36,984 bases of DNA, from NCBI GenBank assembly GCA_913048065.1, contig CAJWVG010000009.1:1-36984 (forward strand). Reading direction: 5' to 3'. Below the pieces are notes generated by a model. It was not told where the DNA came from and searched no databases. It was given only the letters and a program-made list of their open reading frames with translations. This DNA comes from an uncultured Gammaproteobacteria bacterium (lineage in GTDB: Bacteria > Pseudomonadota > Gammaproteobacteria > GCA-002705445 > GCA-002716945). Made by a program: the position numbers and the translations under genes. Positions 1-7,979 of the stretch are shown one piece after another; the stretch's first letter is position 1; each line of letters starts with the position of its first letter.

Positions 1-8
1 CGATTCAT
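1..8 (-). CDS. Start of a gene leaving the window (first codons only)
   Basis: On the minus strand an ATG (complement of positions 6-8) is preceded by a strong Shine-Dalgarno sequence, AAGGAG, with a 6-nt spacer. Only Met-Asn and part of a third codon are inside the window, so no product can be named. It reads in the same direction as wzi and the E1/E2-like genes, but about 200 bases separate it from wzi, so it may have its own promoter. The call rests only on the SD plus ATG. Confidence 0.5.
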
Positions 9-14
9 GTTTAA

Positions 15-20
15 CTCCTT
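15..20 (-). promoter_or_regulatory. Shine-Dalgarno site of the left-edge gene
   Basis: The minus strand reads AAAAAGGAGTTAAACATG. AAGGAG lies 6 nt before ATG. Most start codons in this window lack such a clear SD, so the match makes a real start here plausible. Confidence 0.5.
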
Positions 21-59
21 TTTCTCGGTTATCTTCATATATTAATATATTAACTAAAT

Positions 60-76
60 AGTACAAGCTATGTACT
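60..76. repeat. Short inverted repeat upstream of the left-edge gene
   Basis: AGTACA, 5-nt spacer, TGTACT. It lies about 50 bases upstream of the minus-strand ATG at position 8 and could be an operator half-site pair. Six-base arms in AT-rich DNA can arise by chance. The rest of 9-210 holds no ORF; I see only AT-rich sequence. Confidence 0.2.
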
Positions 77-210
77 TACCGCAAATTTGGCCCATTTATT
101 GATGAACCGCAACCATTATATTATACTATCAATAAAACCCTTAAAACTCCAACCTGATTTAAACATTAATCAAATCTTGAAAAAGTGCTAATGAATTTAT
201 TGAAAAATAT

Positions 211-1503
211 CTATTGATTTTTATTAAATGAATAAGAGAGAGAAATACCTAATCCATAGTTACTATCTTCTCCAACAATAAAACCAGTGATAGTAGTTTG
301 TCTAGATATCAACTTACTAAGTTCCAACTTAAACTTAATACTATCATGGGCATTTATATCTCTTGCTGCTTTAACTTGATATTGATTAGAGAAAATTGTT
401 CCATTTATACCAATATTAATTAATTTAATGAACTGTTCTTCAGTAAAATAATTCGTATTCACAAATGGGTTTCCAATAATTCTATCTTTATATGCCCAAC
501 CTGGGCGATATTGGTAATTCCAATAGTAATAATCATTACCATAGTCAGAAACTGTACTAGAGTTTGTAGTATCTAAATACTCAATTAATAAAGTGCTATT
601 AGGGATATAATTATTCAACTCTAATCCCCATAGACCATCTATTTTATTCTTAAATCTTAAACTACTGGTATCTTCAAAAAAATGCTGATAGTACAGTTTT
701 ATTTTTTTTTCATTATCATTTTTTTCATAGTAAAAGTCCCATATACCTATATGGCTTCCAAGTGCATTAGCATGAGGGGGAGTATATGGACCATCTGCAG
801 ATATGAATACTTTTAGAAAATCTTCAAAGGTATCTGGAAGTTGTCCAGATTCAGGATTAGCACCTCCCCACATTGCTTCATGAACAAATCCTATACTAAT
901 TTTATCTGTTTCGTGACGATTAATATTAAGATATAAGAATTTTTCATGTAAATAAGGTGCTTTGGTATAGTACCCCTCATCTGTAAGTACCCCATGAGCC
1001 ATTCCAAAATTAAAATTAATATTTTTACCAATATTTTTGTTAGTTACTAAGCCTATCTTAGGCATAGCTTGAGCATTCTTACTTATGATCATAGATCCAG
1101 AACTCAGGTCGTCATTCAGATATTGACTGAAATCTCTGTAGTATTGACCTACCCTTAGGAATGTTTGATCAGAAAAATTATATTTAATGTATGATTCGCC
1201 CAAAAGTAACCAATGATCAATTGTGTAGTCAATATAGCCATCATATGACATATCATGTTGAGATCTATAGCTCTTATATGCATTTGAAATTGTAATTTGA
1301 TAAGTAGTTTTTTTATTTTTTAGGTTCCATTTATATTCAATTTCTGTATCGATTACAGATTTACCATAATTATTTTTTTCTAACCACCAAAAAGTACTGT
1401 TTTTAGGATTTGAATGTATTTGTAATATTGAATGATGATCCTGTGCTGATACAAGCGAAATGAAAAATAAAGAAATTATTATTTTATGATTGGAATTAAT
1501 CAT
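211..1503 (-). CDS. wzi: Wzi-family capsule assembly outer-membrane protein
   Basis: The 430-residue protein has an N-terminal signal peptide (about residues 1-20, cleavage likely at VSA/QD) and alternating aromatic beta-strand patterns of an outer-membrane barrel. Family-type blocks are seen: EAMWGG near the middle, YYQHFFEDTSS, GLWGLEL, and a late YYYWNYQYRPGWAYKDRIIGNP-type stretch. These match my recollection of the Caps_assemb_Wzi family, whose members help anchor capsule or exopolysaccharide at the cell surface. It is the last gene of a three-gene minus-strand operon, starting 12 bases after the lipoyl/acyltransferase gene. Its length fits the family. It probably handles the polymer built by the rest of the locus. 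The family call is fairly sure; the anchoring role is inferred from family knowledge. Confidence 0.8.
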   Translation of the reverse strand: MINSNHKIIISLFFISLVSAQDHHSILQIHSNPKNSTFWWLEKNNYGKSVIDTEIEYKWNLKNKKTTYQITISNAYKSYRSQHDMSYDGYIDYTIDHWLLLGESYIKYNFSDQTFLRVGQYYRDFSQYLNDDLSSGSMIISKNAQAMPKIGLVTNKNIGKNINFNFGMAHGVLTDEGYYTKAPYLHEKFLYLNINRHETDKISIGFVHEAMWGGANPESGQLPDTFEDFLKVFISADGPYTPPHANALGSHIGIWDFYYEKNDNEKKIKLYYQHFFEDTSSLRFKNKIDGLWGLELNNYIPNSTLLIEYLDTTNSSTVSDYGNDYYYWNYQYRPGWAYKDRIIGNPFVNTNYFTEEQFIKLINIGINGTIFSNQYQVKAARDINAHDSIKFKLELSKLISRQTTITGFIVGEDSNYGLGISLSYSFNKNQ

Positions 1504-1515
1504 AAATGTACATAA

Positions 1516-2601
1516 CTAAGTATTCTTTATAACATTATTATCTAGAATATCGCTTATAATGTTAAGGCCATTAGATATAACAACATTTTCTCCAATTTTA
1601 ACACCAATAAATATGGAAGCATTCATGCCAATAATTGTATTCTCACCGATATAAACAGAACCAGCTAAAGTACCCCCAGGAGTTATATGCACATTATTTT
1701 TTAGTACAGAATCATGACTAATTATACTTCCAGAGTTTATGATGCAATTATCGCATATATTAACTCCACTTCCTATGATAGCACCACCCATGATTTGGTT
1801 GCCCTCACCAATAGATACAGAATTTTCAATAATTGCAGAAGGATGTATTAAGTTTGGTATATTGTAACCTATTTTCTTTAGTTCAAGATATTTTTCTGAT
1901 CTAGATTTGGGATTATTAAGAGCACCAAAACCTATAACTGCATTTTTTACACCTTCTTTAAATAACTTTTCTATATCTTTGTCTGTACCTATAATTGGAA
2001 TATCTAAAATAGATTGACCAATATTAGATTGATCATCAATAATACCAACAATATTAAAATCTTTAATCTGCATAAGAATATCGATACACATCTTAGCATG
2101 CCCACCGCCTCCAATAATAATTATATTATTTTCAGATTTTTTAATTGTATAAGAAACGTCGACTTTTTCATTGATATTTAATTCATCAACTTGATTTTTT
2201 AGTATATTTTTGTATTCTTTTTCTACATCTTGTTCTTTAACTGTTTTATAGTTTGAGAAAATAGATTCTTTGATTTTTAGCTGTTTCATTCGCATTAGAG
2301 CTTTTTTCGAAAAAATTACATCACTCTTTGTTTCTTTACTTAAAATTTCTTCTTTATATGGCTCTTCAAAAATAGAGGCAATTTTATCGCCAACTTTTAC
2401 TATAGCACCTTCCTTAAAATAGAAGTTTATATAGCCTGAAAAAGTTGAATGAATTTCAAATAGAGCTTTCGAGGTTTCAAATTCAGCTAATAATACACCT
2501 TTATCAACTTTAGCTCCATTCTCAAAATATATATCGGTAATCTCTACTTCGCTATCATTGACAGTTTCTTGGGGGATAAATATATTTTCTAGAGGCTTCA
2601 T
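1516..2601 (-). CDS. Lipoyl domain - PSBD-like - PglD/NeuD-type sugar acyltransferase fusion (E2-like)
   Basis: This 361-residue protein has three parts. Residues 1-80 form a biotinyl/lipoyl domain, with the attachment lysine K45 in FETSKALFEI, a Gly ten residues before it and EGAIVKVGDKIASI after it. Residues about 95-130 (FSKKALMRMKQLKI...VKEQDVEKEY) resemble a degenerate peripheral subunit-binding domain. Residues 158-361 form a PglD/NeuD-type sugar N/O-acyltransferase: a Rossmann-like IIIIGGGGHAK start, then hexapeptide repeats with H296 (ISHDS) at the place of the PglD catalytic base and H305 nearby. The usual C-terminal GxPAK motif is absent; the protein ends LDNNVIKNT. Its start overlaps the E1 gene by 4 bp (ATGA), implying translational coupling. 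Seen: the fusion and motifs. Inferred: an acyl group made by E1 is passed from lipoyl-K45 to an amino sugar, filling the LegH step of the adjacent legionaminic-type pathway. O-acylation of a finished nonulosonate is the alternative. Confidence 0.85.
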   Translation of the reverse strand: MKPLENIFIPQETVNDSEVEITDIYFENGAKVDKGVLLAEFETSKALFEIHSTFSGYINFYFKEGAIVKVGDKIASIFEEPYKEEILSKETKSDVIFSKKALMRMKQLKIKESIFSNYKTVKEQDVEKEYKNILKNQVDELNINEKVDVSYTIKKSENNIIIIGGGGHAKMCIDILMQIKDFNIVGIIDDQSNIGQSILDIPIIGTDKDIEKLFKEGVKNAVIGFGALNNPKSRSEKYLELKKIGYNIPNLIHPSAIIENSVSIGEGNQIMGGAIIGSGVNICDNCIINSGSIISHDSVLKNNVHITPGGTLAGSVYIGENTIIGMNASIFIGVKIGENVVISNGLNIISDILDNNVIKNT

Positions 2602-4529
2602 ATTTTAGAGCCTACAACATCAACTATTTTTTTACTATTCACTAAAAAATTCTCTTCTAGATTTTTTACAGAAGGTATAGAATAATTCTTTGATCCGATT
2701 CTCATATACTTTTTCGATGAGTGACCAAAAATTTCTACAAGATTAGCAATAATTTCAGATCCATATCCTCCTTCAATATTACTTTCTTCAATAGTAGCAA
2801 TATATTCGCTTTCTGATACAACGTCTGATATTGTTTTCATATTAAGTGGGTATATTTGTGTAAGGCATATAACTTGTGCAACAAGCTCATGCTCATAGTA
2901 TAATTTATCTACAGATTCAAGTGCAACATGAAGGCCTCCTCCATAGGTAATTAAAGATATGTCAGGCGATATATCTTTAGGTTTTAATAAAATTGCAGGA
3001 TAGTCGCTGTTTTCAGATAATTGCTCCATAATTATATCTTTTGGCATATCAATATTTAATTTACTATAATCAACCTTGTTTTCTATAAGAAGAACAGTAT
3101 CAAGTTCTTTCGATATATTTTTATAAACAGAATCGATATGTGACAAGTAATTCAAAGCAATAATTTTAATATTATTCATGCCGTTAAAAAACTTTTCTAA
3201 TGATTGCGAATGTGTAGGCCCATAGCCACGTCCACCACCCATTGGAGTACGAATCACTAGCGGAACTCTAGCTTTATTATTGTACATTTCATAAAACTTA
3301 GATGCATTAGATAAAATTTGATCAAATGCATATGATATAAAATCACCAAACATAATTTCTACATATGGCTTAAATCCTGCTAATCCCATACCAATTCCAA
3401 GCCCTGTAATACCGGCTTCGCTAATGGGTGTAGATATTACATTGTTTGGGTAAAGTTTCGATAAATCTTTAGTTATTTTAAAAGCTCCACCGTATGGATG
3501 CGCTATATCTTCTCCAATAAGACATATATCATCTTTATCCTTCATAGCCTTCTTAAAATACTGATATATATTGTCTGATTGCCTTCCACCCTGATTTGAC
3601 TCTAAGGGTGTCCATTTTAGTTTTTCAGGACTCGGTTTATTTTTTCCCTCAAAGTTCAATAGAGATAATTCATTATCTCCAATTAAATCTTCAACAACAA
3701 GATCTACCTCTTCTTTGATTTTATTATAAATAGCTTGCACTTCTTTTCTATTTAACATCTTATTGATTGGATCCTTTTCTTGATATAGGTCTACTTCCTT
3801 TTTAGAACGATCATCATCACCCTTTGAATGAGCATTTAACCTATATGTATCAACCATGAAAAAGGATGGTTTATTTTCTCTTGCAGCATTTATTGCGTTA
3901 TTGGCAGAATCTATTAACTCTTCATAATCCCATGTGTTTCCTGAAAAAGTATTAAGTCCAAAAGACTCTGCTCTTTTAATAATTGAGCCAGATAAATTGT
4001 TTGAAATATGTGTTGATTGAGCATACTGATTATTTTCACAAACATATATTACAGGTATTTTATAAAGTGCACTTAAATTCATGCTCTCATAAATTATTCC
4101 TTCACCCATTGTGCCATCACCTATAAAACAAATAGCAATATTACCTTTACCTTTCTTTTTCATTCCAAGAGCCATTCCTGCGGCTACTGGTGTTAAAGAT
4201 CCCTGAGGCCCATTTGAAAAAAAATTTGATTCACAAAGATGTTGACTACCACCAATTCCACTACATACTCCAGATTTTTTACCCATTAATTCAGCCATTA
4301 ATGACTTAGTATCTTTTGTTACAGCCAGATAATGCCCGTGACATCTATGATTACTGAAAACAGCATCGCCATCTAGAAGATTATTACAAAATGCGACAGC
4401 AGAAAATTCTTGCCCAACACTTGTATGTACTGTGCCATTTAACATACCCGCAGAAAACATTTGTAGAAATTTATTTTCAACAATTCTAATCCGTAATGCC
4501 AGCTCTATGTTATCCATTTTTACTTTCAT
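2598..4529 (-). CDS. Fused alpha-beta E1 of a 2-oxoacid dehydrogenase-type complex (ThDP-dependent)
   Basis: The 643-residue protein joins both E1 subunits. Residues 1-300 are E1-alpha: SNHRCHGHYLA, GSQHL, the thiamine-diphosphate motif GDGT at 137-140 ending in ENN at 165-167, and an AHSKGDDDR loop. Residues about 318-643 are E1-beta: IGEDIAHPYGGAF, PISEAGITGLGIG, EIMFGDFISYAFDQI, RTPMGGGRG and HSQS. The family decarboxylates a 2-oxo acid (pyruvate, acetoin or branched-chain oxo acids) and reductively acylates a lipoyl domain. No separate E2 with a CAT-like catalytic domain and no E3 is in the window; the only lipoyl domain is in the overlapping downstream gene. A GGGGGA sequence precedes the ATG. 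The start diverges from neuB across 134 bases. The E1 call is sure; the substrate is unknown. Confidence 0.9.
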   Translation of the reverse strand: MKVKMDNIELALRIRIVENKFLQMFSAGMLNGTVHTSVGQEFSAVAFCNNLLDGDAVFSNHRCHGHYLAVTKDTKSLMAELMGKKSGVCSGIGGSQHLCESNFFSNGPQGSLTPVAAGMALGMKKKGKGNIAICFIGDGTMGEGIIYESMNLSALYKIPVIYVCENNQYAQSTHISNNLSGSIIKRAESFGLNTFSGNTWDYEELIDSANNAINAARENKPSFFMVDTYRLNAHSKGDDDRSKKEVDLYQEKDPINKMLNRKEVQAIYNKIKEEVDLVVEDLIGDNELSLLNFEGKNKPSPEKLKWTPLESNQGGRQSDNIYQYFKKAMKDKDDICLIGEDIAHPYGGAFKITKDLSKLYPNNVISTPISEAGITGLGIGMGLAGFKPYVEIMFGDFISYAFDQILSNASKFYEMYNNKARVPLVIRTPMGGGRGYGPTHSQSLEKFFNGMNNIKIIALNYLSHIDSVYKNISKELDTVLLIENKVDYSKLNIDMPKDIIMEQLSENSDYPAILLKPKDISPDISLITYGGGLHVALESVDKLYYEHELVAQVICLTQIYPLNMKTISDVVSESEYIATIEESNIEGGYGSEIIANLVEIFGHSSKKYMRIGSKNYSIPSVKNLEENFLVNSKKIVDVVGSKI

Positions 4530-4663
4530 AATTCCCCCAAAAAACTTAAATATATAAAACGAATTAAAAAAGATGTAAAATAATTTCTATGATATGATTT
4601 AAGCAAATTCTTTTTATTTTTCATTTATTATTTTAGTTGCTATTTGTTAGCTTTTGTTGTTAA
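4530..4663. promoter_or_regulatory. Divergent promoter region between the E1/E2-like operon and neuB
   Basis: This is a 134-base, very AT-rich spacer between divergent start codons, so it must hold signals for both operons. On the minus strand TTGCTT - 17 nt - TTATTT is a possible weak -35/-10 pair upstream of E1. No convincing plus-strand pair or operator palindrome is seen. Sharing one spacer would let the acylation genes and the nonulosonate genes be controlled together. Confidence 0.45.
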
Positions 4664-5698
4664 ATGATTATTAAGGATACAACATTGAAAATAGATAAAA
4701 AAACATTTATTATTGCTGAGGCGGGAGTTAACCATAATGGATCAATAGATATAGCAAAGCAAATGATTCATATCGCAAAAGAAGCAGGAGCAGATGCTGT
4801 TAAATTTCAAACATCAATTCCAGAAGACTTAGTTACTGATTACGCTAAAAAAGCAGACTATCAATACAAGCATACCATAAGAAATGAATCTCAACTTGAA
4901 ATGCTAAAAAGGATTCACTTACCATTAGATGATTACAAAATATTAAAGCGGGAGTGTGAAGATCAGGGTATAGAATTTATGTCAACGCCATTTGATTTAA
5001 AAAGTTTAGAATGTCTACATGAAATAGGAATGTATTATTATAAAATACCTTCTGGAGAGTTAACTAATTTACCATTAATAAGAGAAATTGCAAAGGTAGC
5101 TAAGAAAGTTATTCTCTCAACAGGAATGTCTAATCTAGATGAAATATCTGAGACAATTGATATATTAGTCAGCGGAGGTGTTTCAAAAAAAAGTATCTCG
5201 GTTTTGCATTGTAATACAGAATATCCTACTCCAATGAAAAATGTGAACCTAAACTCGATGCTAACCTTAGGCGAACAATTCAAAGTTAATATTGGCCTAT
5301 CTGATCATACACTTGGTATTGAGGTTCCAATTGCAGCAGTAGCAATGGGAGCTACTATTATCGAAAAACACTTTACAACAGATCAAACACTAGATGGCCC
5401 AGATCACAAAGCCAGTCTCAATCCAGAAGAATTAAAGAGCATGATTAAAGCGATTAGGAATATTGAAGCTGCTTTTGGTAATCATACTAAAGTACCTACA
5501 GAAGGGGAATTGAAAAATATTAATATTGCAAGAAAATCTATTGTTGCATCTTCAAATATTAGCAAGGGAGAGATTTTTACAATTGATAACCTTACCACTA
5601 AAAGGCCCGGTAACGGCATTTCTCCAATGATGTGGGATAAAATAATAGGTGAAAAATCAAATAAAGATTATTGTAAAAATGAGCTGATTGAGTTGTGA
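4664..5698 (+). CDS. neuB: Nonulosonic acid synthase (N-acetylneuraminate / legionaminate synthase type)
   Basis: This 344-residue NeuB/LegI-family enzyme condenses a 2-acylamino hexose with phosphoenolpyruvate to make a nine-carbon nonulosonic acid. Motifs: IIAEAGVNHNG near residue 16, AVKFQTS, FMSTPFD, LHCNTEYPTP, GLSDHT and EKHFT...GPDH. A C-terminal SAF (antifreeze-like) domain covers about residues 285-344 (ARKSIVASSNISKGE). Length is normal. It is the first gene of the plus-strand run, and its stop overlaps the GTG start of neuC (GTGA). No clear SD is seen before the ATG. With LegB, LegC and PtmE homologues in the window, a legionaminic-type product is more likely than Neu5Ac. That choice is inferred from context, because NeuB and LegI share all these motifs. 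Confidence 0.92.
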   Translation: MIIKDTTLKIDKKTFIIAEAGVNHNGSIDIAKQMIHIAKEAGADAVKFQTSIPEDLVTDYAKKADYQYKHTIRNESQLEMLKRIHLPLDDYKILKRECEDQGIEFMSTPFDLKSLECLHEIGMYYYKIPSGELTNLPLIREIAKVAKKVILSTGMSNLDEISETIDILVSGGVSKKSISVLHCNTEYPTPMKNVNLNSMLTLGEQFKVNIGLSDHTLGIEVPIAAVAMGATIIEKHFTTDQTLDGPDHKASLNPEELKSMIKAIRNIEAAFGNHTKVPTEGELKNINIARKSIVASSNISKGEIFTIDNLTTKRPGNGISPMMWDKIIGEKSNKDYCKNELIEL

Positions 5699-6861
5699 AA
5701 AATAGAAAAATCTGTATAATTACTGGTTCGAGAGCAGAATATGGCTTATTAAAGCCATTAATCCATATTCTGAATATAGATTCAGAAATAGACTTGAAGA
5801 TTGTTGCTACGGGAATGCATTTAGACAAGAAATTTGGTCTTACTTTTAAGGATATAGAAAACGATGGATTTCATATTTATCGAAAGTGTGATATTTTACC
5901 CAAAACTAATTCACAGTCGTTTGTCCATGAGTCTATTGGAAAGGGAATTATAAAATTTTCAGATATTTTTTTAGAAATGAAACCTGATATAGTAGTTGTC
6001 CTGGGAGATAGATTTGAAATTTTTGCTGCAAGTATTGCTGCTTATTTTCTAAAAATTCCTATTGCACATATTCATGGAGGAGAAACAACAGAGGGGGCTT
6101 TTGATGAAGGTATTAGACATTCAATCACAAAGATGTCACACTTTCATTTTGTAGCTGCTGAAGAATATAAAAATCGCGTTATCCAATTAGGAGAAGATCC
6201 TGCAAGAGTCTTTATGAGTGGAGCCTTATTCGTTGATACTATTAAAAATACAAAGCTTTTATCCAGAAATGAGATTGAAAAAACAATGAATATCAATTTT
6301 AAAGAAAAAAATATTTTATTAACATATCATCCGGTCACTTTAGCAAATAACTCTTCTCAAAATTCGTTTAAAGCATTATTGAGTGTTTTAAATGAAAGAG
6401 CAGATATAAATATTATTTTTACTGGGCCAAATGCAGATCCAGGTAGTGATATTATACTTAAAATGATTAAGGATTTTATAAAGAAAAATAAAAATAGATC
6501 TGTATTCTTTACATCTATGGGGCACTTGAAGTATCTTTCATGTTTACAGTTTGTTGATGCGATGGTTGGAAATTCTTCAAGCGGTATTACTGAAGCACCA
6601 GCGCTTAGTATCCCTACAATTAATATAGGAGATCGACAAAAAGGTAGGATTCAAACACCAAGTATTATTAACTGTGAACCAACTTTATCATCAATTAATT
6701 CAGCTTTTGAATTACTATATAGTACCAAGTTTCAATCAAATCTTGTAGATATTTTTAATCCTTATGGTGGGGGAGAAGCTGGAAAAAAGATAGCTAATAA
6801 ATTGAAAGATATTAAATTACCAAAGAATATTAAAAAAACTTTTTTTGACTTAAAGATATAA
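5695..6861 (+). CDS. neuC: Hydrolysing NDP-HexNAc 2-epimerase (NeuC/LegG type)
   Basis: The 388-residue protein is of the UDP-GlcNAc 2-epimerase GT-B fold. It releases NDP and inverts C2 to yield the ManNAc-type precursor of NeuB. Motifs seen: ITGSRAEYGLL at the N-terminus, VVLGDRFEIFAA, AHIHGGETTEGAFDEGIRH, GNSSSGITEAP and INIGDRQKGR. It starts with GTG within the neuB stop (GTGA overlap), a sign of coupled translation. In a legionaminic pathway the equivalent enzyme, LegG, acts on a 2,4-diacylamino-2,4,6-trideoxy sugar on UDP or GDP. A PtmE homologue later in the locus favours GDP here, by inference. Confidence 0.9.
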   Translation: MKNRKICIITGSRAEYGLLKPLIHILNIDSEIDLKIVATGMHLDKKFGLTFKDIENDGFHIYRKCDILPKTNSQSFVHESIGKGIIKFSDIFLEMKPDIVVVLGDRFEIFAASIAAYFLKIPIAHIHGGETTEGAFDEGIRHSITKMSHFHFVAAEEYKNRVIQLGEDPARVFMSGALFVDTIKNTKLLSRNEIEKTMNINFKEKNILLTYHPVTLANNSSQNSFKALLSVLNERADINIIFTGPNADPGSDIILKMIKDFIKKNKNRSVFFTSMGHLKYLSCLQFVDAMVGNSSSGITEAPALSIPTINIGDRQKGRIQTPSIINCEPTLSSINSAFELLYSTKFQSNLVDIFNPYGGGEAGKKIANKLKDIKLPKNIKKTFFDLKI

Positions 6862-6872
6862 AATTATTTAAA

Positions 6873-7979
6873 ATGAAATTTCTCGATCTTAAAACTCAAC
6901 AAAAACGTATTCGCAAATCATTGCAAGTAAGGTTTGATAATATTTTAGATCATGGCGCTTATATAATGGGCCCTGAGGTTCACGAATTAGAGGAAAAATT
7001 AGCAGATTATTGTGGTGTAAAACATGCAATTTCATGTTCTTCGGGAACAGATGCATTATTAATTCCTTTAATGGCGTGGGGGATAGGTCCTGGAGATGCC
7101 GTATTTACTACTCCATTTACTTATGTTGCTACCGCAGAAGTGATCTCTTTGTTGAGAGCGACTCCTGTTTTTGTCGATGTATATGATTCTACTTTTAATA
7201 TTGACTGTGATAAGTTAGAAACTGCTATTCAAGATACTATTAAAGATGGGAAGCTAACGCCAAAAGCAATTATTCCTGTTGATCTATTTGGAGTACCTGC
7301 CCGCTATCGATTAATCGATAATATAGCTAAAAAATACAATTTAAAAGTAATCGAAGATGGTGCACAGAGCTTTGGTGGAGCTATTGGGCAAAAAAAAGTA
7401 GGGACTTTTGGTGATGTTGCTGCAACTTCATTTTATCCAGCAAAACCATTAGGCTGTTATGGAGATGGTGGGGCTATTTTCACCGATAGTGATGATTTGG
7501 CAGATAGATGTAAATCAATTCGAATTCATGGAACAAGCTCAGACAAGTATAATAGTGAAATTATTGGGTTAAATGGTCGACTAGATAGTATGCAAGCGGC
7601 AGTTTTATTAGAAAAACTTAAAATTTTCGATGAAGAATTAGATATGAGAGAGCATGTGAACAGTTATTATAGAAGATATCTAAACAATGCTCAGTATATA
7701 CCAAAAAATTATCAGTCCGCGAATGCATTATTTTCTATTATTTTAGGTTCTAATCAAAAAAGAGAAGATTTGGTACTTAAGTTGAAAAAAAATAGTATAC
7801 CAAATGTTATTTATTATAAATATCCTATTCATTTAATGAAAGGATTTGATTACTTAAAATATAAAAATGGAGATTTTCCCGTTTCAGAAAACTTGTCACA
7901 AACAATTGTTAGTTTACCAATGCATCCTTATCTTACCGAAACAGAAATTGATTTAATTATAGAGGTATTGAAAAAATAA
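6873..7979 (+). CDS. DegT/DnrJ/EryC1 PLP sugar aminotransferase (WbpE/WlbC-like)
   Basis: This 368-residue type-I-fold aminotransferase acts on keto sugars. SCSSGTDALL binds the phosphate, VIEDGAQS carries the Asp (D162) facing the pyridine nitrogen, and K191 in YPAKPLGCYGDGGA is the PLP lysine. The sequence style (GAYIMGPEV, GPGDAVFTTPFTYVATAEVI) recalls WbpE/WlbC, which aminate a 3-keto uronic sugar, but many related enzymes aminate 3- or 4-keto deoxy sugars. Its stop shares a base with the next gene (TAATG), a 4,6-dehydratase-like protein, so a pair making an amino-deoxy sugar is likely. It is one of three DegT-family aminotransferases in the window, each with a different neighbour. The substrate is not fixed by sequence. 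Confidence 0.85.
   Translation: MKFLDLKTQQKRIRKSLQVRFDNILDHGAYIMGPEVHELEEKLADYCGVKHAISCSSGTDALLIPLMAWGIGPGDAVFTTPFTYVATAEVISLLRATPVFVDVYDSTFNIDCDKLETAIQDTIKDGKLTPKAIIPVDLFGVPARYRLIDNIAKKYNLKVIEDGAQSFGGAIGQKKVGTFGDVAATSFYPAKPLGCYGDGGAIFTDSDDLADRCKSIRIHGTSSDKYNSEIIGLNGRLDSMQAAVLLEKLKIFDEELDMREHVNSYYRRYLNNAQYIPKNYQSANALFSIILGSNQKREDLVLKLKKNSIPNVIYYKYPIHLMKGFDYLKYKNGDFPVSENLSQTIVSLPMHPYLTETEIDLIIEVLKK

Noticed and set aside
5038-5283. Minus-strand ORFs inside neuB (5038-5283, 5598-5828)
   Set aside because: They are shadows of a clear NeuB frame, with no domain motifs or RBS.
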